From contig CAWEIU010000001.1 in the NCBI GenBank assembly GCA_963809245.1, positions 186,001-250,000 of the forward strand: a DNA stretch of 64,000 nucleotides. Direction: 5' to 3'. The stretch is from Roseiarcus sp963809245. GTDB taxonomy: Bacteria > Pseudomonadota > Alphaproteobacteria > Rhizobiales > Beijerinckiaceae. Every line of letters starts with the position of its first letter. Within the stretch, counting starts at the first letter, position 1. The notes below the pieces were generated by a model. It saw nothing but the letters and a program-made list of their open reading frames with translations, did no database searches and was not told where the DNA came from. The position numbers and the translations under genes were made by a program. Below are positions 10,001 through 18,117 of this stretch, piece by piece.

Positions 10001-10573
10001 CTCGGCGAGGAGCAGTCGGGCCACATCAGGGAAGTCGGTTACGAGCTCTATCAGCAGATGGTTCAGGACGCGATCGAGCGTCTGAAGGCGGGCGTCGATG
10101 AGCCGGCGCAGGAGATGTGGTCGCCGACCATCTCGCTCGGCGCGCCGGTGACGATCCCCGAGGATTACATTCCCGACCTGACGACGCGGCTCTCGCTCTA
10201 TCGCCGCCTCTCCTCGCTCGAGGAGGATGCGGACATCGAGGCGATGGGCGCCGAGATCGTCGACCGCTTCGGTTCGCCGCCGCCCGAGGTCGAGCTGCTG
10301 TTGAAGCTGGTGACGATCAAGGCGCTGTGCCGGCGGGCCCATGTCGAGAAGCTCGACGCCGGCGCGAAGGGCCTGACGCTCGCGTTCCGCGACAATTCGT
10401 TCGCCAACCCGGCCGGCCTCGTCAAATGGGTCGCCGCGAAGGGCTCGCTCGCCCGCGTGCGCCCGGACATGCGTATCGTTGTGACAGCCGATTTCGAGGA
10501 CCTGCCGGAACGGCTCGAGGGCACGCTCGCGATCATGCGCGAAATTGCGAAGATTGCGGGGAGGAAGGGGTAG
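7067..10573 (+). CDS. mfd: Transcription-repair coupling factor Mfd
   Basis: A 1168-residue protein, full length for Mfd. It displaces RNA polymerase stalled at DNA lesions and recruits the UvrABC system. Domains in order: a UvrB-like N-terminus ('FLPSWDCQPYDRVSPN', about residues 80-95), the RNA-polymerase-interacting CarD-like domain ('DLVVHVDHGIGRFVGL', about 500), the RecG-like helicase core with Walker A 'CGDVGFGKTE' (about 645), 'VVIDEEQHFGV', 'LSATPIPRTLQL', 'QLRGRVGRS', and the C-terminal TRCF domain. The GTG start at 7067 is set by overlap with sdhE. Unlike the genes upstream, this 3.5-kb frame has no shifts, which marks the right-hand limit of the frameshift-rich stretch. Confidence 0.95.
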   Translation: MKSLAAATSRLAQGGEVALCHVPEGYDAFVVADFARAFARAGEERAAALVFIARDSVRAQNFMDALAFAAPEVEALFLPSWDCQPYDRVSPNASVSAQRMTTLARLARSRGALERPRVLVMTANCLTQRVPPRKFVAAAAFAAAPGNTVRMDELAAWLESNGYSRASTVRDVGDYATRGGILDLYPPGAPAPIRLDFFGDTLESIRAFDPETQRSVGQLRALDLVPMSEARLTTESIRRFRQAYVAEFGAPRRGATVYEAVSEGRRAIGLEHWLPLFYDSMDSLFDYVEGAPFVLDARAEEVAHQRFAQIADYYDARRTADQEDPARADYKPLKPERLYLSEDEFRQRLGNAPLARLSPFEAAPGAANIIDCGARVGRDFAPERQDENVNVFDAAAKHIKALRDGGRRVIVAGWSDGSRERLSHVLAEHGLKSQELVSSYAQAKTARPGALPLAAITMEHGFEAEDLAIIGEQDILGDRLVRQHKRKRRAQDVLAEAAALTAGDLVVHVDHGIGRFVGLATIEAAGAPHDCLEIHYAGGDRLFLPVENLELLSRYGSEQGELDRLGSTGWQTRKARLKKRVREMAGELIRIAAQRMTRSAPRLAPPEGLYDEFCARFPYDETQDQAAAIEATLDDLGAGRPMDRLVCGDVGFGKTEVALRAAFAAAINGKQTAIVVPTTLLARQHAKNFIQRFAGLPIRIGQLSRMVGAAEQREVKKGLREGSVDIVVGTHAVLGKTIEFKDLSLVVIDEEQHFGVGHKERLKDLRSEVHVLTLSATPIPRTLQLAMTGVRELSIIATPPVDRLAVRSFVSPFDALIVREALLRERYRGGQSFYVCPRIEDLDEAAAFLRQNVPEAKFVVAHGQMAASELEDKIGAFYDGKYDILLSTSIVESGLDIPRANTLIVHRADMFGLAQLYQLRGRVGRSKTRAYAIFTTPANKPVTPQAQKRLEVLQSLDTLGAGFQLASHDLDLRGAGNLLGEEQSGHIREVGYELYQQMVQDAIERLKAGVDEPAQEMWSPTISLGAPVTIPEDYIPDLTTRLSLYRRLSSLEEDADIEAMGAEIVDRFGSPPPEVELLLKLVTIKALCRRAHVEKLDAGAKGLTLAFRDNSFANPAGLVKWVAAKGSLARVRPDMRIVVTADFEDLPERLEGTLAIMREIAKIAGRKG

Positions 10574-10814
10574 GAGCGGCGCGGCGGTCGTGCCATATCA
10601 GCGCGCCCGAATCGCCCGACGGCCGTCGCTGCTTACTCATATTGGAAGTCGCCGGAAAATCGCCAGGAGCATAGGCTGCGACACAAACGACACCGGGGAT
10701 CACCGGAATCGACAACAAGCTCCTGTCGGGTCGCCGGGGCAAGCCTTGCCACCGAGCTCTTGCCCCGCCCGGGTTAGTAGACTGGCCGGGCCAACTCTCT
10801 GCTTGCGAGGCGTC

Positions 10815-11288
10815 ATGAGGATCGCCGTCATTTCCACGCTCGCCCTCGTCGCCCTAGGGGCTACGCTTGCCGCCGCCGCGCCGCGCCACCCTCAGCGGCA
10901 CGCCTTCGCAAGGATGGAACGGAGGCCGGCGCCGCTCGACGTCAAACCGGGGACGGAGCTGACGATCCCGATCTCGATAGTCGACGGCAAGGTCGTGACC
11001 GGCGTTCCGCGCGCGGCCAAGATTGGCGCGAGCCCGCCAAAGGACGGCGAGATCACCGTCGGCCTCGAGCGGGAAAAGGGTACCCTCTACAACCAGATCA
11101 TCGTGGCGGAGAAGACCACGCAGCCGATCAATTTCCTCATCACCGGGCTCAACGGTGGCACCAAGATCGACGAAACCGAAATTTGTGGTCAGCTCGGCGC
11201 GCCGATCACGGCCCATATCGGCTCGGTGCCATGGCGGTTCTGGCTCAACGGCTTCGAAGTCGGCAAGGGCGCCGGGAGTTGCGGATAG
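10815..11288 (+). CDS. Hypothetical secreted protein
   Basis: 157 residues starting at ATG 10815. There is a clear signal peptide ('VISTLALVALGATLAAAAP', cleavage likely near residue 20). The mature part is small and mostly beta-like, with the stretch 'PGTELTIPISIVDGKVVTG' and two cysteines. A longer open frame runs upstream from 10545, but the signal peptide fixes the start here. It is convergent with the glutaminase gene. I do not recognise the family, and a periplasmic location is the only inference I would make. Confidence 0.55.
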   Translation: MRIAVISTLALVALGATLAAAAPRHPQRHAFARMERRPAPLDVKPGTELTIPISIVDGKVVTGVPRAAKIGASPPKDGEITVGLEREKGTLYNQIIVAEKTTQPINFLITGLNGGTKIDETEICGQLGAPITAHIGSVPWRFWLNGFEVGKGAGSCG

Positions 11289-11372
11289 GGCGCGCCGCTT
11301 CGTCAGAATTGGCGCCATGTCGTGCCGCGTTTCTCTGCGTGAGTTCGAAGTGGGCAAGGTCGGCGCCTCGCC

Positions 11373-12296
11373 TCAAAACACCGACCAGCCCATCCGCTTA
11401 GCGAGCTTCTCCAGCGCGAGGGCGCCAAGATGGGAATTGCCGTTGGCGTCGAGCCCGGGCGACCAGACGGCGACCGAGGCTTTGCCCGGCGCGATCGCGA
11501 GAATGCCGCCGCCGACGCCGCTCTTGCCGGGCAGTCCGACGCGGAAGGCGAAGTCGCCCGATCCGTCGTAATGGCCGCAGGTCAGCATCAGCGCATTGAT
11601 GCGGCGCGCGCGTTCGGAGGAAACGACGGACATGCCGGTCGCGGGGTTGCGGCCGCCCGAGGCGAGAAAAAGCCCCGCCGTCGCGAGCTGGCGGCACGAC
11701 ATGGCGATCGCGCAATGGTGGAAATAGACACCGAGCACGAAATCGACCGTGTTCTCGATCCTGTCGAACGACTTCATGTAGTTGGCGAGCGCGGCGTTGC
11801 GAAATCCGGTTCGTCTTTCCGATTCCGCCACCGCTTTGTCGATGAAGATCGAATTGTCCTGCGCGAGAAACCTCAGGAAGCGCAGGATCTCGCCGAGCGC
11901 TTCGCGGGGCTGGCTGCGAGAAAGGATCACGTCGGTGACGACGATCGCGCCGGCGTTGATGAAGGGATTTCGCGGAATGCCGCGCTCGCGCTCGAGCTGC
12001 ACGATCGAGTTGAAGGGATTGCCTGAGGGCTCGCGGCCGACGCGAGACCACAGATTGTTGCCGACGAGGCCGAGCGCCAGCGTCAGGGTGAAGACCTTAG
12101 AGATGCTTTGGATCGAGAAGGGCGCGTCGGCGTCGCCCGCGGCGACCGTTTGGCCGTCGACGGTGGTCACCGCGAGCGCGAAGGCGCCGGGGTCGACCCG
12201 CGCGAGTTCGGGGATGTAGTTCGCAACCGCGCCGCGATCCCCCCGCGCCTTCATTTCCGAAGCGATTTCCTGCACCGCGGCTTCGAGGTCGGACAC
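11373..12296 (-). CDS. glsA: Glutaminase (serine-type, beta-lactamase fold)
   Basis: A 307-residue protein, the usual length for the GlsA/YbaS family. It hydrolyses glutamine to glutamate and ammonia in the cytoplasm. The catalytic Ser-x-x-Lys motif is in 'FSIQSISKVFTLTLALG' (about residues 60-76). Other family blocks are 'GNPFNSIVQLE', 'NPFINAGAI', 'YMKSFDRIENTVDFVL', 'TCGHYDGSGDFAF' and 'GKSGVGGGI'. The start is GTG 12296. It stands alone between an MFS gene and a convergent hypothetical gene. Confidence 0.92.
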   Translation of the reverse strand: MSDLEAAVQEIASEMKARGDRGAVANYIPELARVDPGAFALAVTTVDGQTVAAGDADAPFSIQSISKVFTLTLALGLVGNNLWSRVGREPSGNPFNSIVQLERERGIPRNPFINAGAIVVTDVILSRSQPREALGEILRFLRFLAQDNSIFIDKAVAESERRTGFRNAALANYMKSFDRIENTVDFVLGVYFHHCAIAMSCRQLATAGLFLASGGRNPATGMSVVSSERARRINALMLTCGHYDGSGDFAFRVGLPGKSGVGGGILAIAPGKASVAVWSPGLDANGNSHLGALALEKLAKRMGWSVF

Positions 12297-12352
12297 ACGC
12301 GCCTCCAGGCGAAAGGCGCGCGTCTTACACCAAAGCTGCAGGGGCCGAAACC

Positions 12353-12395
12353 CGCCTGGACGACGGCCGGGCTTGTCCCGGCCGTCGTCCAGGCG
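12353..12395. terminator. Perfect 19-bp palindrome between an MFS gene and glsA
   Basis: Arms at 12353-12371 and 12377-12395 pair perfectly over 19 bp around a 5-nt loop (cttgt). It lies 21 bp past the stop of the MFS gene and upstream of glsA, both on the minus strand. It can form a very stable terminator-like hairpin, but the following U run is weak (ggtttc). The gacggccggg...cccggccgtc core resembles dispersed palindromes of alphaproteobacteria, so it may be a repeat element that serves as a terminator. Confidence 0.6.
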
Positions 12396-12415
12396 ACTGC
12401 GGGCGATTCAGACGG

Positions 12416-13834
12416 TCATCGGTTGATGGTCTCGAGCGCCAATCCACGCGTGCTCGGGCCGAGCGCGATCGCAATCACTCCGACCGCCATCGCCGCGCCG
12501 ATGAACACGGCGACGAAAGGCACGCCGCCCGCGTTGAGCAGTAGCGCGATGATGAGGCCGGCGAAGGCGCCGACGAGCCGGCTCCAGGAATAGACGAAGC
12601 CGACCGCCCGGGCGCGAATGCGGGTTGGATAGAGCTCCGCCTGGTAGCTGTGGAAGGCGTAGGACATCACGTTCGACGCGAGCGTGAAGGCGACGCCGAG
12701 CGTGATCAGCGCCAAAGCTTCGCTCGCCTGAGCGAACAGAGCCATCGCGACGCCCATCGCGATCAGGGCGGCGATGATCTGCGTCTTGCGCTCGATGCGA
12801 TCGGCGAACAGGGCGCCGAGCAGGGGGCCGAACGGGTTGCCGATCGCGATGATGAACGAATATTCGAGGCTCGTCGTGACGTTGACGCCGCGATGCATCA
12901 ACAGGGTCGGCACCCAGGCGGCGAACCCATAGAAGCCGATCACTTGCGCCGCGTTGAAAACCGACAGGATGACGGTGCGGCCGAGATAGGGCGGCGCGAA
13001 GGCCTCGGCGAGCGACCCGTCCGGGCGGAAGTCTTCGGGCGTCTCGAGATGCGGCTCCGGCAACGGACCGCCGTTCTCGATCTCGACCTGCCGTTCGATC
13101 CCGGCCACGATCGCCAGCGCCTCCAGGCCCCGGTCGTGGCGCGCGAGCCATCGCGGGCTTTCCGGCAGGCTGCGGCGGAGGAACCAGACGATCAGCGCGC
13201 CGCCCGAGCCGATGAGGATGATGGCTCGCCAGTAGTCGAGCCCGAGGGGAGTGGTTTCCCTCAAGCCCCAGGCGAGCACGGCGCAGATCGGCACGGCGAG
13301 AAAAGTGATGACCTGGTTGAGGCAAAAGGCGCGCCCGCGCGCCGACGGCGGGACGAGTTCGGAAATATAGGCGTCGATCGTCACCAATTCGACGCCGATG
13401 CCGATGCCGGCGATGAATCGCCACAACACGAGATCGAAGCCGTTGGTCTGGAACGCCATGATCGCGGTCGTCGCCGAATACCAGAGCAGCGAGCCGGTGA
13501 AGATGGCGCGCCGGCCGAAGCGGTCGGCGATCTGCCCGAAGGCGAGCGTGCCGACCCAGAGGCCGGCGAAGGTCGCGAAGACGAAGACGCCGAAGCCGGC
13601 GACTTTCAGCACCTGTAGAGAGGCGAGGGGGCCGAGCGCCTCGGGCTTGAACAGCCCCGAAGCGATCATCCCGGGGGCGACATAGCCGGTGAAGAACAAA
13701 TCATAGTATTCGAAGAAACCGCCGAGCGAGATGAGCGCGACGAGGCCCCAGATCGAGGGGGTCGTCGGCAGGCGGTCGAGCCGCGCAGCGACCTCCGCAT
13801 AGTGCTGGGCGCGGATGTTGCTCTGGACTTGCAT
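12416..13834 (-). CDS. MFS transporter (sugar/aromatic-acid porter type)
   Basis: A 472-residue inner-membrane carrier with about 12 membrane segments. Family marks are 'FGQIADRFGRRAIF' between segments 2 and 3, 'GIGIGVELVTIDAYISELVP' in segment 4 and after, 'SLPESPRWLARH' in the central loop, and 'YPTRIRARAVGFVYSWSR' near segment 10. This pattern is that of the metabolite:H+ symporter group that includes sugar and aromatic-acid porters. The substrate cannot be read from the sequence. It is followed by a 19-bp palindrome and preceded by a second MFS gene on the same strand. Confidence 0.85.
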   Translation of the reverse strand: MQVQSNIRAQHYAEVAARLDRLPTTPSIWGLVALISLGGFFEYYDLFFTGYVAPGMIASGLFKPEALGPLASLQVLKVAGFGVFVFATFAGLWVGTLAFGQIADRFGRRAIFTGSLLWYSATTAIMAFQTNGFDLVLWRFIAGIGIGVELVTIDAYISELVPPSARGRAFCLNQVITFLAVPICAVLAWGLRETTPLGLDYWRAIILIGSGGALIVWFLRRSLPESPRWLARHDRGLEALAIVAGIERQVEIENGGPLPEPHLETPEDFRPDGSLAEAFAPPYLGRTVILSVFNAAQVIGFYGFAAWVPTLLMHRGVNVTTSLEYSFIIAIGNPFGPLLGALFADRIERKTQIIAALIAMGVAMALFAQASEALALITLGVAFTLASNVMSYAFHSYQAELYPTRIRARAVGFVYSWSRLVGAFAGLIIALLLNAGGVPFVAVFIGAAMAVGVIAIALGPSTRGLALETINR

Positions 13835-13951
13835 AGGATTCCCCCAAAATTCCCGCGTGCGAAGCAGGGGACGTTCGGCGTCGACAGGCGACGCAATTCG
13901 AATGACCCCGCGTTGGCGGGAGGCCGGCGGACCGGCCTCCGCGTCAGGCGT

Positions 13952-15259
13952 CTAAGCCACAGGCGGCGCGGCCGCGCGTTCGAGCGCAGGATTGTGGCCA
14001 AGCGCCAACACCAGAACCGCGCCGACGAGAGCGGCGCAAGCCAGGAAGACGAGGCTGGCCGTGTCGCCGCCGGTCGCCGTTTTGAGATAGCCGAACGCCT
14101 GCGGCCCGAAATATCCACCGAGGTTGCCGATGGAGTTCACCGCCGCGATGCCGGCCGCCGCGCCGGCTCCGCTCAAGAATGCCGTCGGCAAGGTCCAGAA
14201 TACCGGCAGGATCGAGAAGAATCCCCAGGCGGCGACGCAGAGCACGACCATCTTCATCGTCGGGTCGGCGATGGTGGCGGCGAGGCCGAGGCCGACCACC
14301 ATGGCGAGGAAGGGAATGACGCAGTGCCAGACCCGTTCGCCAGTCCGGTCGGAACGGCGGCTCCACAGCACCATGCCCACCGCGCCGACGACGTAAGGCA
14401 GCGCGGTGATGAAGCCGGCCTCGACGTTGCTGACGCCGAACGCCTTGACGATCTGCGGCAGGAAGAAGCTCAGGCCATATTGCGGGATGTTGAGCGCCAT
14501 ATAGACGCAGCCCAGCAGGACGACGCGCGGGTTGGCCATCGACTGCAGCCACGTCATCCGCACATGGGCTTCCCGGTTGGCCTGCTCGGCGTCGAGCCGG
14601 CCTTGCAGCCAGGTCCGCTCCTCGGGCTCCAGCCATTGGGCCTCCAACGGACGGTCGGTGAGATAGATCAGCACCACGACGCTCATCAACAAGGCCGGGA
14701 CGGCCTCGATGATGAACATCCACTGCCAGCCGTGCAGCCCGCCGACGCCCTCGAGCCCGAGGATGAAGCCGGAAATGGGCGAGCCGATCACGGTGGAGAT
14801 CGGAATGGCGAACATGAAGAGGCCGACGATCCGCGCCCTGTAGGCGCTGGGGAACCACAGGGTCAGAAAGAAGATGATGCCAGGAAAGAAGCCGGCCTCG
14901 GCAACGCCGAGCAGCAGACGGACGATATTGAAGCTCGCCTCGCCCGCAACGAACGCCTGCGCGCCGGAGACGAGCCCCCAGGTGACCATGATGCGCGCGA
15001 TCCATCGGCGCGCGCCGAATTTGTGCAGCGCGAGGTTGCTCGGAACCTCGAAGAAGAAATAGGCGATGAAGAAGATTCCGGCGGCCCCGCCGAAGGCGGC
15101 GGCGGTAAGACCGAGGTCCTTGCTCATCGTCGCGCCGGCGAAACCGACGTTCACCCGGTCGAGATAGGCGATGAAATAGCAGACCATCAGAAAGGGGACG
15201 AGCCTGCGGACGACTTTGCTCATCGTCCCCCGCTCGAGTTCACTCACTGGCTGAGCCAT
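13952..15259 (-). CDS. MFS transporter (anion:cation symporter / ACS family)
   Basis: A 435-residue carrier with 12 predicted membrane segments and the ACS signature. 'MVCYFIAYLDRVNVGFAG' comes in segment 1, and 'GVAEAGFFPGIIFFLTLWFP' in the segment 4-5 region. ACS carriers import organic anions such as hexuronates, tartrate, phthalate or quinate-like acids. The start ATG 15259 follows ggaggaacc. It is divergent from aroQ, about 200 bp away, so shared regulation is possible and a hydroaromatic acid substrate is a reasonable guess, not shown. A 116-bp gap separates it from the next MFS gene. Confidence 0.85.
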   Translation of the reverse strand: MAQPVSELERGTMSKVVRRLVPFLMVCYFIAYLDRVNVGFAGATMSKDLGLTAAAFGGAAGIFFIAYFFFEVPSNLALHKFGARRWIARIMVTWGLVSGAQAFVAGEASFNIVRLLLGVAEAGFFPGIIFFLTLWFPSAYRARIVGLFMFAIPISTVIGSPISGFILGLEGVGGLHGWQWMFIIEAVPALLMSVVVLIYLTDRPLEAQWLEPEERTWLQGRLDAEQANREAHVRMTWLQSMANPRVVLLGCVYMALNIPQYGLSFFLPQIVKAFGVSNVEAGFITALPYVVGAVGMVLWSRRSDRTGERVWHCVIPFLAMVVGLGLAATIADPTMKMVVLCVAAWGFFSILPVFWTLPTAFLSGAGAAAGIAAVNSIGNLGGYFGPQAFGYLKTATGGDTASLVFLACAALVGAVLVLALGHNPALERAAAPPVA

Positions 15260-15458
15260 GGTTCCTCCACTTGATCTTTTTTGGCGCTCGACACGTTTTG
15301 CGAATTGAGGCGCGGCCCCTTTTCGGGATCCACGATCAAGCTAAGAGATTTCCGTCGCCTTGGCGATTCCGGGGCTCGCGCGAGGCTCGCGCCGTCCCTC
15401 ACATTCCCGTATACGGTCAGGCCACGGGGCGCCGCCAAGCGCTCGGGAGGGCCTTTGC

Positions 15459-15908
15459 GTGAGCCGACTTGTCTATGTCTTGAACGGACCGAACCTCAAC
15501 CTGCTCGGCAAACGCCAGCCGGCGATCTACGGCCACGAGACGCTGGCGGACGTGGAGGCCTCATGCCGGAGCGTCGCGGCGGAACTCGGCCTCACGATCG
15601 AGTTCCGGCAGAGCAATCGGGAATACGAGATCATCGATTGGATTCACGAGGCGCGCGAGCGCGCAGTCGCGATTGTCATCAACCCTGCCGCCTTCACCCA
15701 CACGTCGGTCGCGATTCTCGACGCGCTCAATACGTTCGAGGGGCCGATCCTCGAGGTGCATATCTCGAATGTGCACAAGCGCGAGCCGTTCCGCCACCAT
15801 TCCTATGTCTCGACCGTGGCCTCGGGCGTGATCGCCGGCTTCGGCGTCCAGGGGTACGAACTCGCGCTCAGGCGGGCGGCGCGCCTGAGCGAGCCGAAGG
15901 CGGAATAA
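15459..15908 (+). CDS. aroQ: Type II 3-dehydroquinate dehydratase
   Basis: 149 residues, typical of type II dehydroquinases, which form dodecamers and interconvert 3-dehydroquinate and 3-dehydroshikimate. Visible motifs are 'NGPNLNLLGKRQPAIYG' with the catalytic Tyr of the flexible loop, 'NPAAFTHTSVAI' with the active-site Asn, and 'EVHISNVHKREPFRHHS' with the catalytic His. GTG 15459 is chosen because it follows gggagggcc and begins the family's normal N-terminus. An upstream in-frame start at 15360 would add unrelated residues. It may serve aromatic amino acid synthesis or quinate breakdown. The neighbouring anion carrier mildly favours the second. Confidence 0.9.
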   Translation: MSRLVYVLNGPNLNLLGKRQPAIYGHETLADVEASCRSVAAELGLTIEFRQSNREYEIIDWIHEARERAVAIVINPAAFTHTSVAILDALNTFEGPILEVHISNVHKREPFRHHSYVSTVASGVIAGFGVQGYELALRRAARLSEPKAE

Positions 15909-15954
15909 AGCGAGCGCTGGCGGACTTCGCGGCCGACTTGGCGCCGGCCAGTTC

Positions 15955-15988
15955 CTTCTCCCCGCGCGCGGTCGCGCTCGGGGAGAAG
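15955..15988. terminator. Bidirectional terminator-like hairpin between aroQ and the M29 peptidase gene
   Basis: Perfect 10-bp arms cttctccccg (15955-15964) and cggggagaag (15979-15988) enclose a GC-rich 14-nt loop. It lies between two convergent genes, the usual place for a shared terminator. There is no clear T run on either side. Confidence 0.5.
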
Positions 15989-16016
15989 CAGCCCAGCCGG
16001 ACGCGCTAAACGAGCC

Positions 16017-17273
16017 TCAGGCCCATTCGCCTTTGCGGAAGACCGGCACGCGGGAGCCGTCGGCACGGACGCCGTCGATGTCGATCTTGTCGGAGCCGAT
16101 CATCCAGTCGATGTGAATGAGGCTCTTGTTGCCGCCCTTGGCGGCGACCTCGTCCGGCGTCAGCTTGGCGCCGTCGAGGAAGCACTTCGAATAGCACTGG
16201 CCGAGCGCGATGTGGCAGGCGGCGTTCTCGTCGAACAGCGTGTTGTAGAACAGCAGGCCGCTCTGCGAAATTGGCGAGGAATGCGGCACGAGGGCGACTT
16301 CGCCGAGACGGCGCGACCCTTCGTCGGTGTCGAGCACCCTATTGAGCACTTCCGCGCCGCGCGAAGCCTTCGCCTCGACGATGCGTCCGCCTTCGAACCT
16401 GACCTCGATGCCGTCGATCAGCGTGCCCTGGTAGGAGAGCGGCTTGGTGCTGACGGCGCGGCCCTCGACGCGGCGCGCGTGCGGCGTGGTGAAGACCTCC
16501 TCGGTGGGAATGTTGGGGTTGCAGACGACGCCGTTCTTGGCTGTGGAGGCGCCCCCCTGCCATTCGTGGTCGTCGGCGAGGCCGATCGTCAGATCGGTTC
16601 CTGGCCCCGAATAGTGCAGCGCCTGGAAGCGATGTCCGTTCAGCATCTCGGTGCGCTGGCGCAGCGTGGCGTTATGGGCCGCCCAAGCGCCGATCGGATC
16701 GGCATTGTCGACCCGCGAGGCGGCGAAGATCGCGTGAGCGAGCTTGGCGACGGCGACCTCCTCGTCCTCGCCGGGAAAGACGAGCTTCGCCCAGGACGGC
16801 GTCGGATAGGCGACGAGGTTCCAATTGATGTCAAAGCCGGCGATCTTTTCGAGGGCCGGCTGGTAGGCGATCGAATTGGCCCGGTTGGCGCGCGCGACCT
16901 TGGCCGGATCTTCGCCCGCGAGCAGCATAGGATTGTCGCCGACCACGCCGAGTCGGGCCGTATTGGCGGCGAACGCCTTGGCGACGCCTTCGTAAAGCCA
17001 TCCGGCGGCGCGGTCGAAGCTCGCGTCCTCAGCATGGCGATAGCGCGTGAGGGCGATCTCCTCGTCGGACAAAATGGGCGTCACCAGGCCGGCGCCGGCC
17101 CTATAGGCGTGCTCGACGATCAGGCGTACGAGCGGCAGCGCCGCGATCGGCGCGGTCAGAAAGAGATCTTGCCCCGGCTGCAAATCCAGCCCGACTTTGA
17201 CCGCCAATTCCGCCAGCCGGTCCAGCTTCGCGGGATCGATCGAGGCGGTAAGATTTCGCTGATGGGTCGTCAT
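16017..17273 (-). CDS. Aminopeptidase, M29 (thermophilic aminopeptidase) family
   Basis: A 418-residue cytoplasmic metallo-aminopeptidase, the usual length for M29 (AmpS/PepS type). It removes N-terminal residues from peptides using a two-metal centre. Conserved blocks with likely ligands are 'IEVRFEGGRIVEA' (Glu), 'GEVALVPHSSPIS' (Glu, His), 'YNTLFDENAACHIALGQCY' (Tyr, Asp/Glu, His) and 'LIHIDWMIGSDKID' (His, Asp). It is a single gene convergent with aroQ. Start ATG 17273. Confidence 0.88.
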   Translation of the reverse strand: MTTHQRNLTASIDPAKLDRLAELAVKVGLDLQPGQDLFLTAPIAALPLVRLIVEHAYRAGAGLVTPILSDEEIALTRYRHAEDASFDRAAGWLYEGVAKAFAANTARLGVVGDNPMLLAGEDPAKVARANRANSIAYQPALEKIAGFDINWNLVAYPTPSWAKLVFPGEDEEVAVAKLAHAIFAASRVDNADPIGAWAAHNATLRQRTEMLNGHRFQALHYSGPGTDLTIGLADDHEWQGGASTAKNGVVCNPNIPTEEVFTTPHARRVEGRAVSTKPLSYQGTLIDGIEVRFEGGRIVEAKASRGAEVLNRVLDTDEGSRRLGEVALVPHSSPISQSGLLFYNTLFDENAACHIALGQCYSKCFLDGAKLTPDEVAAKGGNKSLIHIDWMIGSDKIDIDGVRADGSRVPVFRKGEWA

Positions 17274-17402
17274 AGGCCTGCGTCCTGATGCATGTCGATC
17301 GTCGTTATATAGGCTTCTTCGCGTTGAGGCGAAGCGGCCGTGCGCGATCTTGCCGCTTGGAGGGGGCGGGCGGTCGGAGGTCTTGTCGCGCGATGCTGCT
17401 GT

Positions 17403-17927
17403 TCAGGCGTCGGCCGGCGCGGCTTCGCTCGGCGCGGCGATTTTTTCGAGCAGGTTTTTAAGGAAGGTCTTGCCGACCTCGCGCTCCTCGTCGGTGAGGC
17501 TCGCGATCGCCGCGCCGATGGTCGTCTGGCTGGAGCACACGGCTTCGACGGCCGCGTCGGCGGCTGCGACCCCGAGGGGCGTCAGGCGCACGCGGAATCC
17601 GCGCTGATAGTCGGGATCGGGAAGGCGCTCGACGAGGGCTTTTTCTTCCAGACGATCGACCTGCTTCGTCACCGCCCCCGACGAGACGAGCAAGGATTGG
17701 AACAGGTCGGTCGGGCGCTGCGGTCTGTCGACGCCGGAACGGCGCAGCGCGAAAAGCACGCGAAGATCGCCCGGGCTAATCTCGAACGCGGCCGACAGGC
17801 GGCGAAACTCCGCCTCGAATTTTTGGTCGAGCAGCTTGACTGCGGCGACGATGACGAATGCGGTGAGATCGACATCCGGCCGCTCGCGACCCCACTGGCG
17901 AATTAATTCGTGCAGGTCGCCCGTCAT
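17403..17927 (-). CDS. MarR-family transcriptional regulator
   Basis: 174 residues with a MarR-type winged helix. The helix-turn-helix covers 'ISPGDLRVLFALRRSG' to 'QSLLVSSGAVTKQVDRLEEKALVERL' (about residues 50-105), followed by the wing 'DPDYQRGFRVRLTPLG'. The 'SSGAVTKQVDRLE' recognition helix is characteristic. MarR proteins are dimeric DNA-binding repressors, often released by small phenolic ligands. It stands alone between the M29 gene and cobB on the same strand. ATG 17927 is chosen over longer in-frame starts at up to 18041 because those extensions have no family resemblance. Confidence 0.85.
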   Translation of the reverse strand: MTGDLHELIRQWGRERPDVDLTAFVIVAAVKLLDQKFEAEFRRLSAAFEISPGDLRVLFALRRSGVDRPQRPTDLFQSLLVSSGAVTKQVDRLEEKALVERLPDPDYQRGFRVRLTPLGVAAADAAVEAVCSSQTTIGAAIASLTDEEREVGKTFLKNLLEKIAAPSEAAPADA

Positions 17928-18117
17928 CGAGACTACGTCGCCCCCGAGGCCGTCGCGCCCACCGGCGAATCGGCGGACGCTGGCGCCACAAGCATGCCCC
18001 CGCGGGTCCGCCGTGTCGACCCGACAATGGAGGTATGCCATTCGAAGGGAGTATCCCGAACACGGGCGTTCGCCTGCGGGGCTCGCGATCTCGATCCACG
18101 GCTCGCATGAGCCGTAT

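Noticed and set aside
10545..10814. N-terminal extension of the secreted protein at 10815
   Set aside because: The signal peptide begins at 10815; the upstream residues are Arg-rich and have no ribosome binding site.
13802..15274. 490-codon open frame on the plus strand across an MFS gene
   Set aside because: It is opposite a clear 12-segment transporter and rich in Asp, Glu, Arg and His repeats, as expected for an antisense shadow of a hydrophobic protein gene.
16113..17288. 391-codon open frame opposite the M29 aminopeptidase
   Set aside because: The minus-strand frame keeps all the M29 motifs. The plus-strand frame has no family features.
17928..18117. Possible second riboswitch or leader upstream of the MarR gene and downstream of cobB
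   Set aside because: No B12 box or other conserved aptamer core was found; the stretch shows no strong structure.
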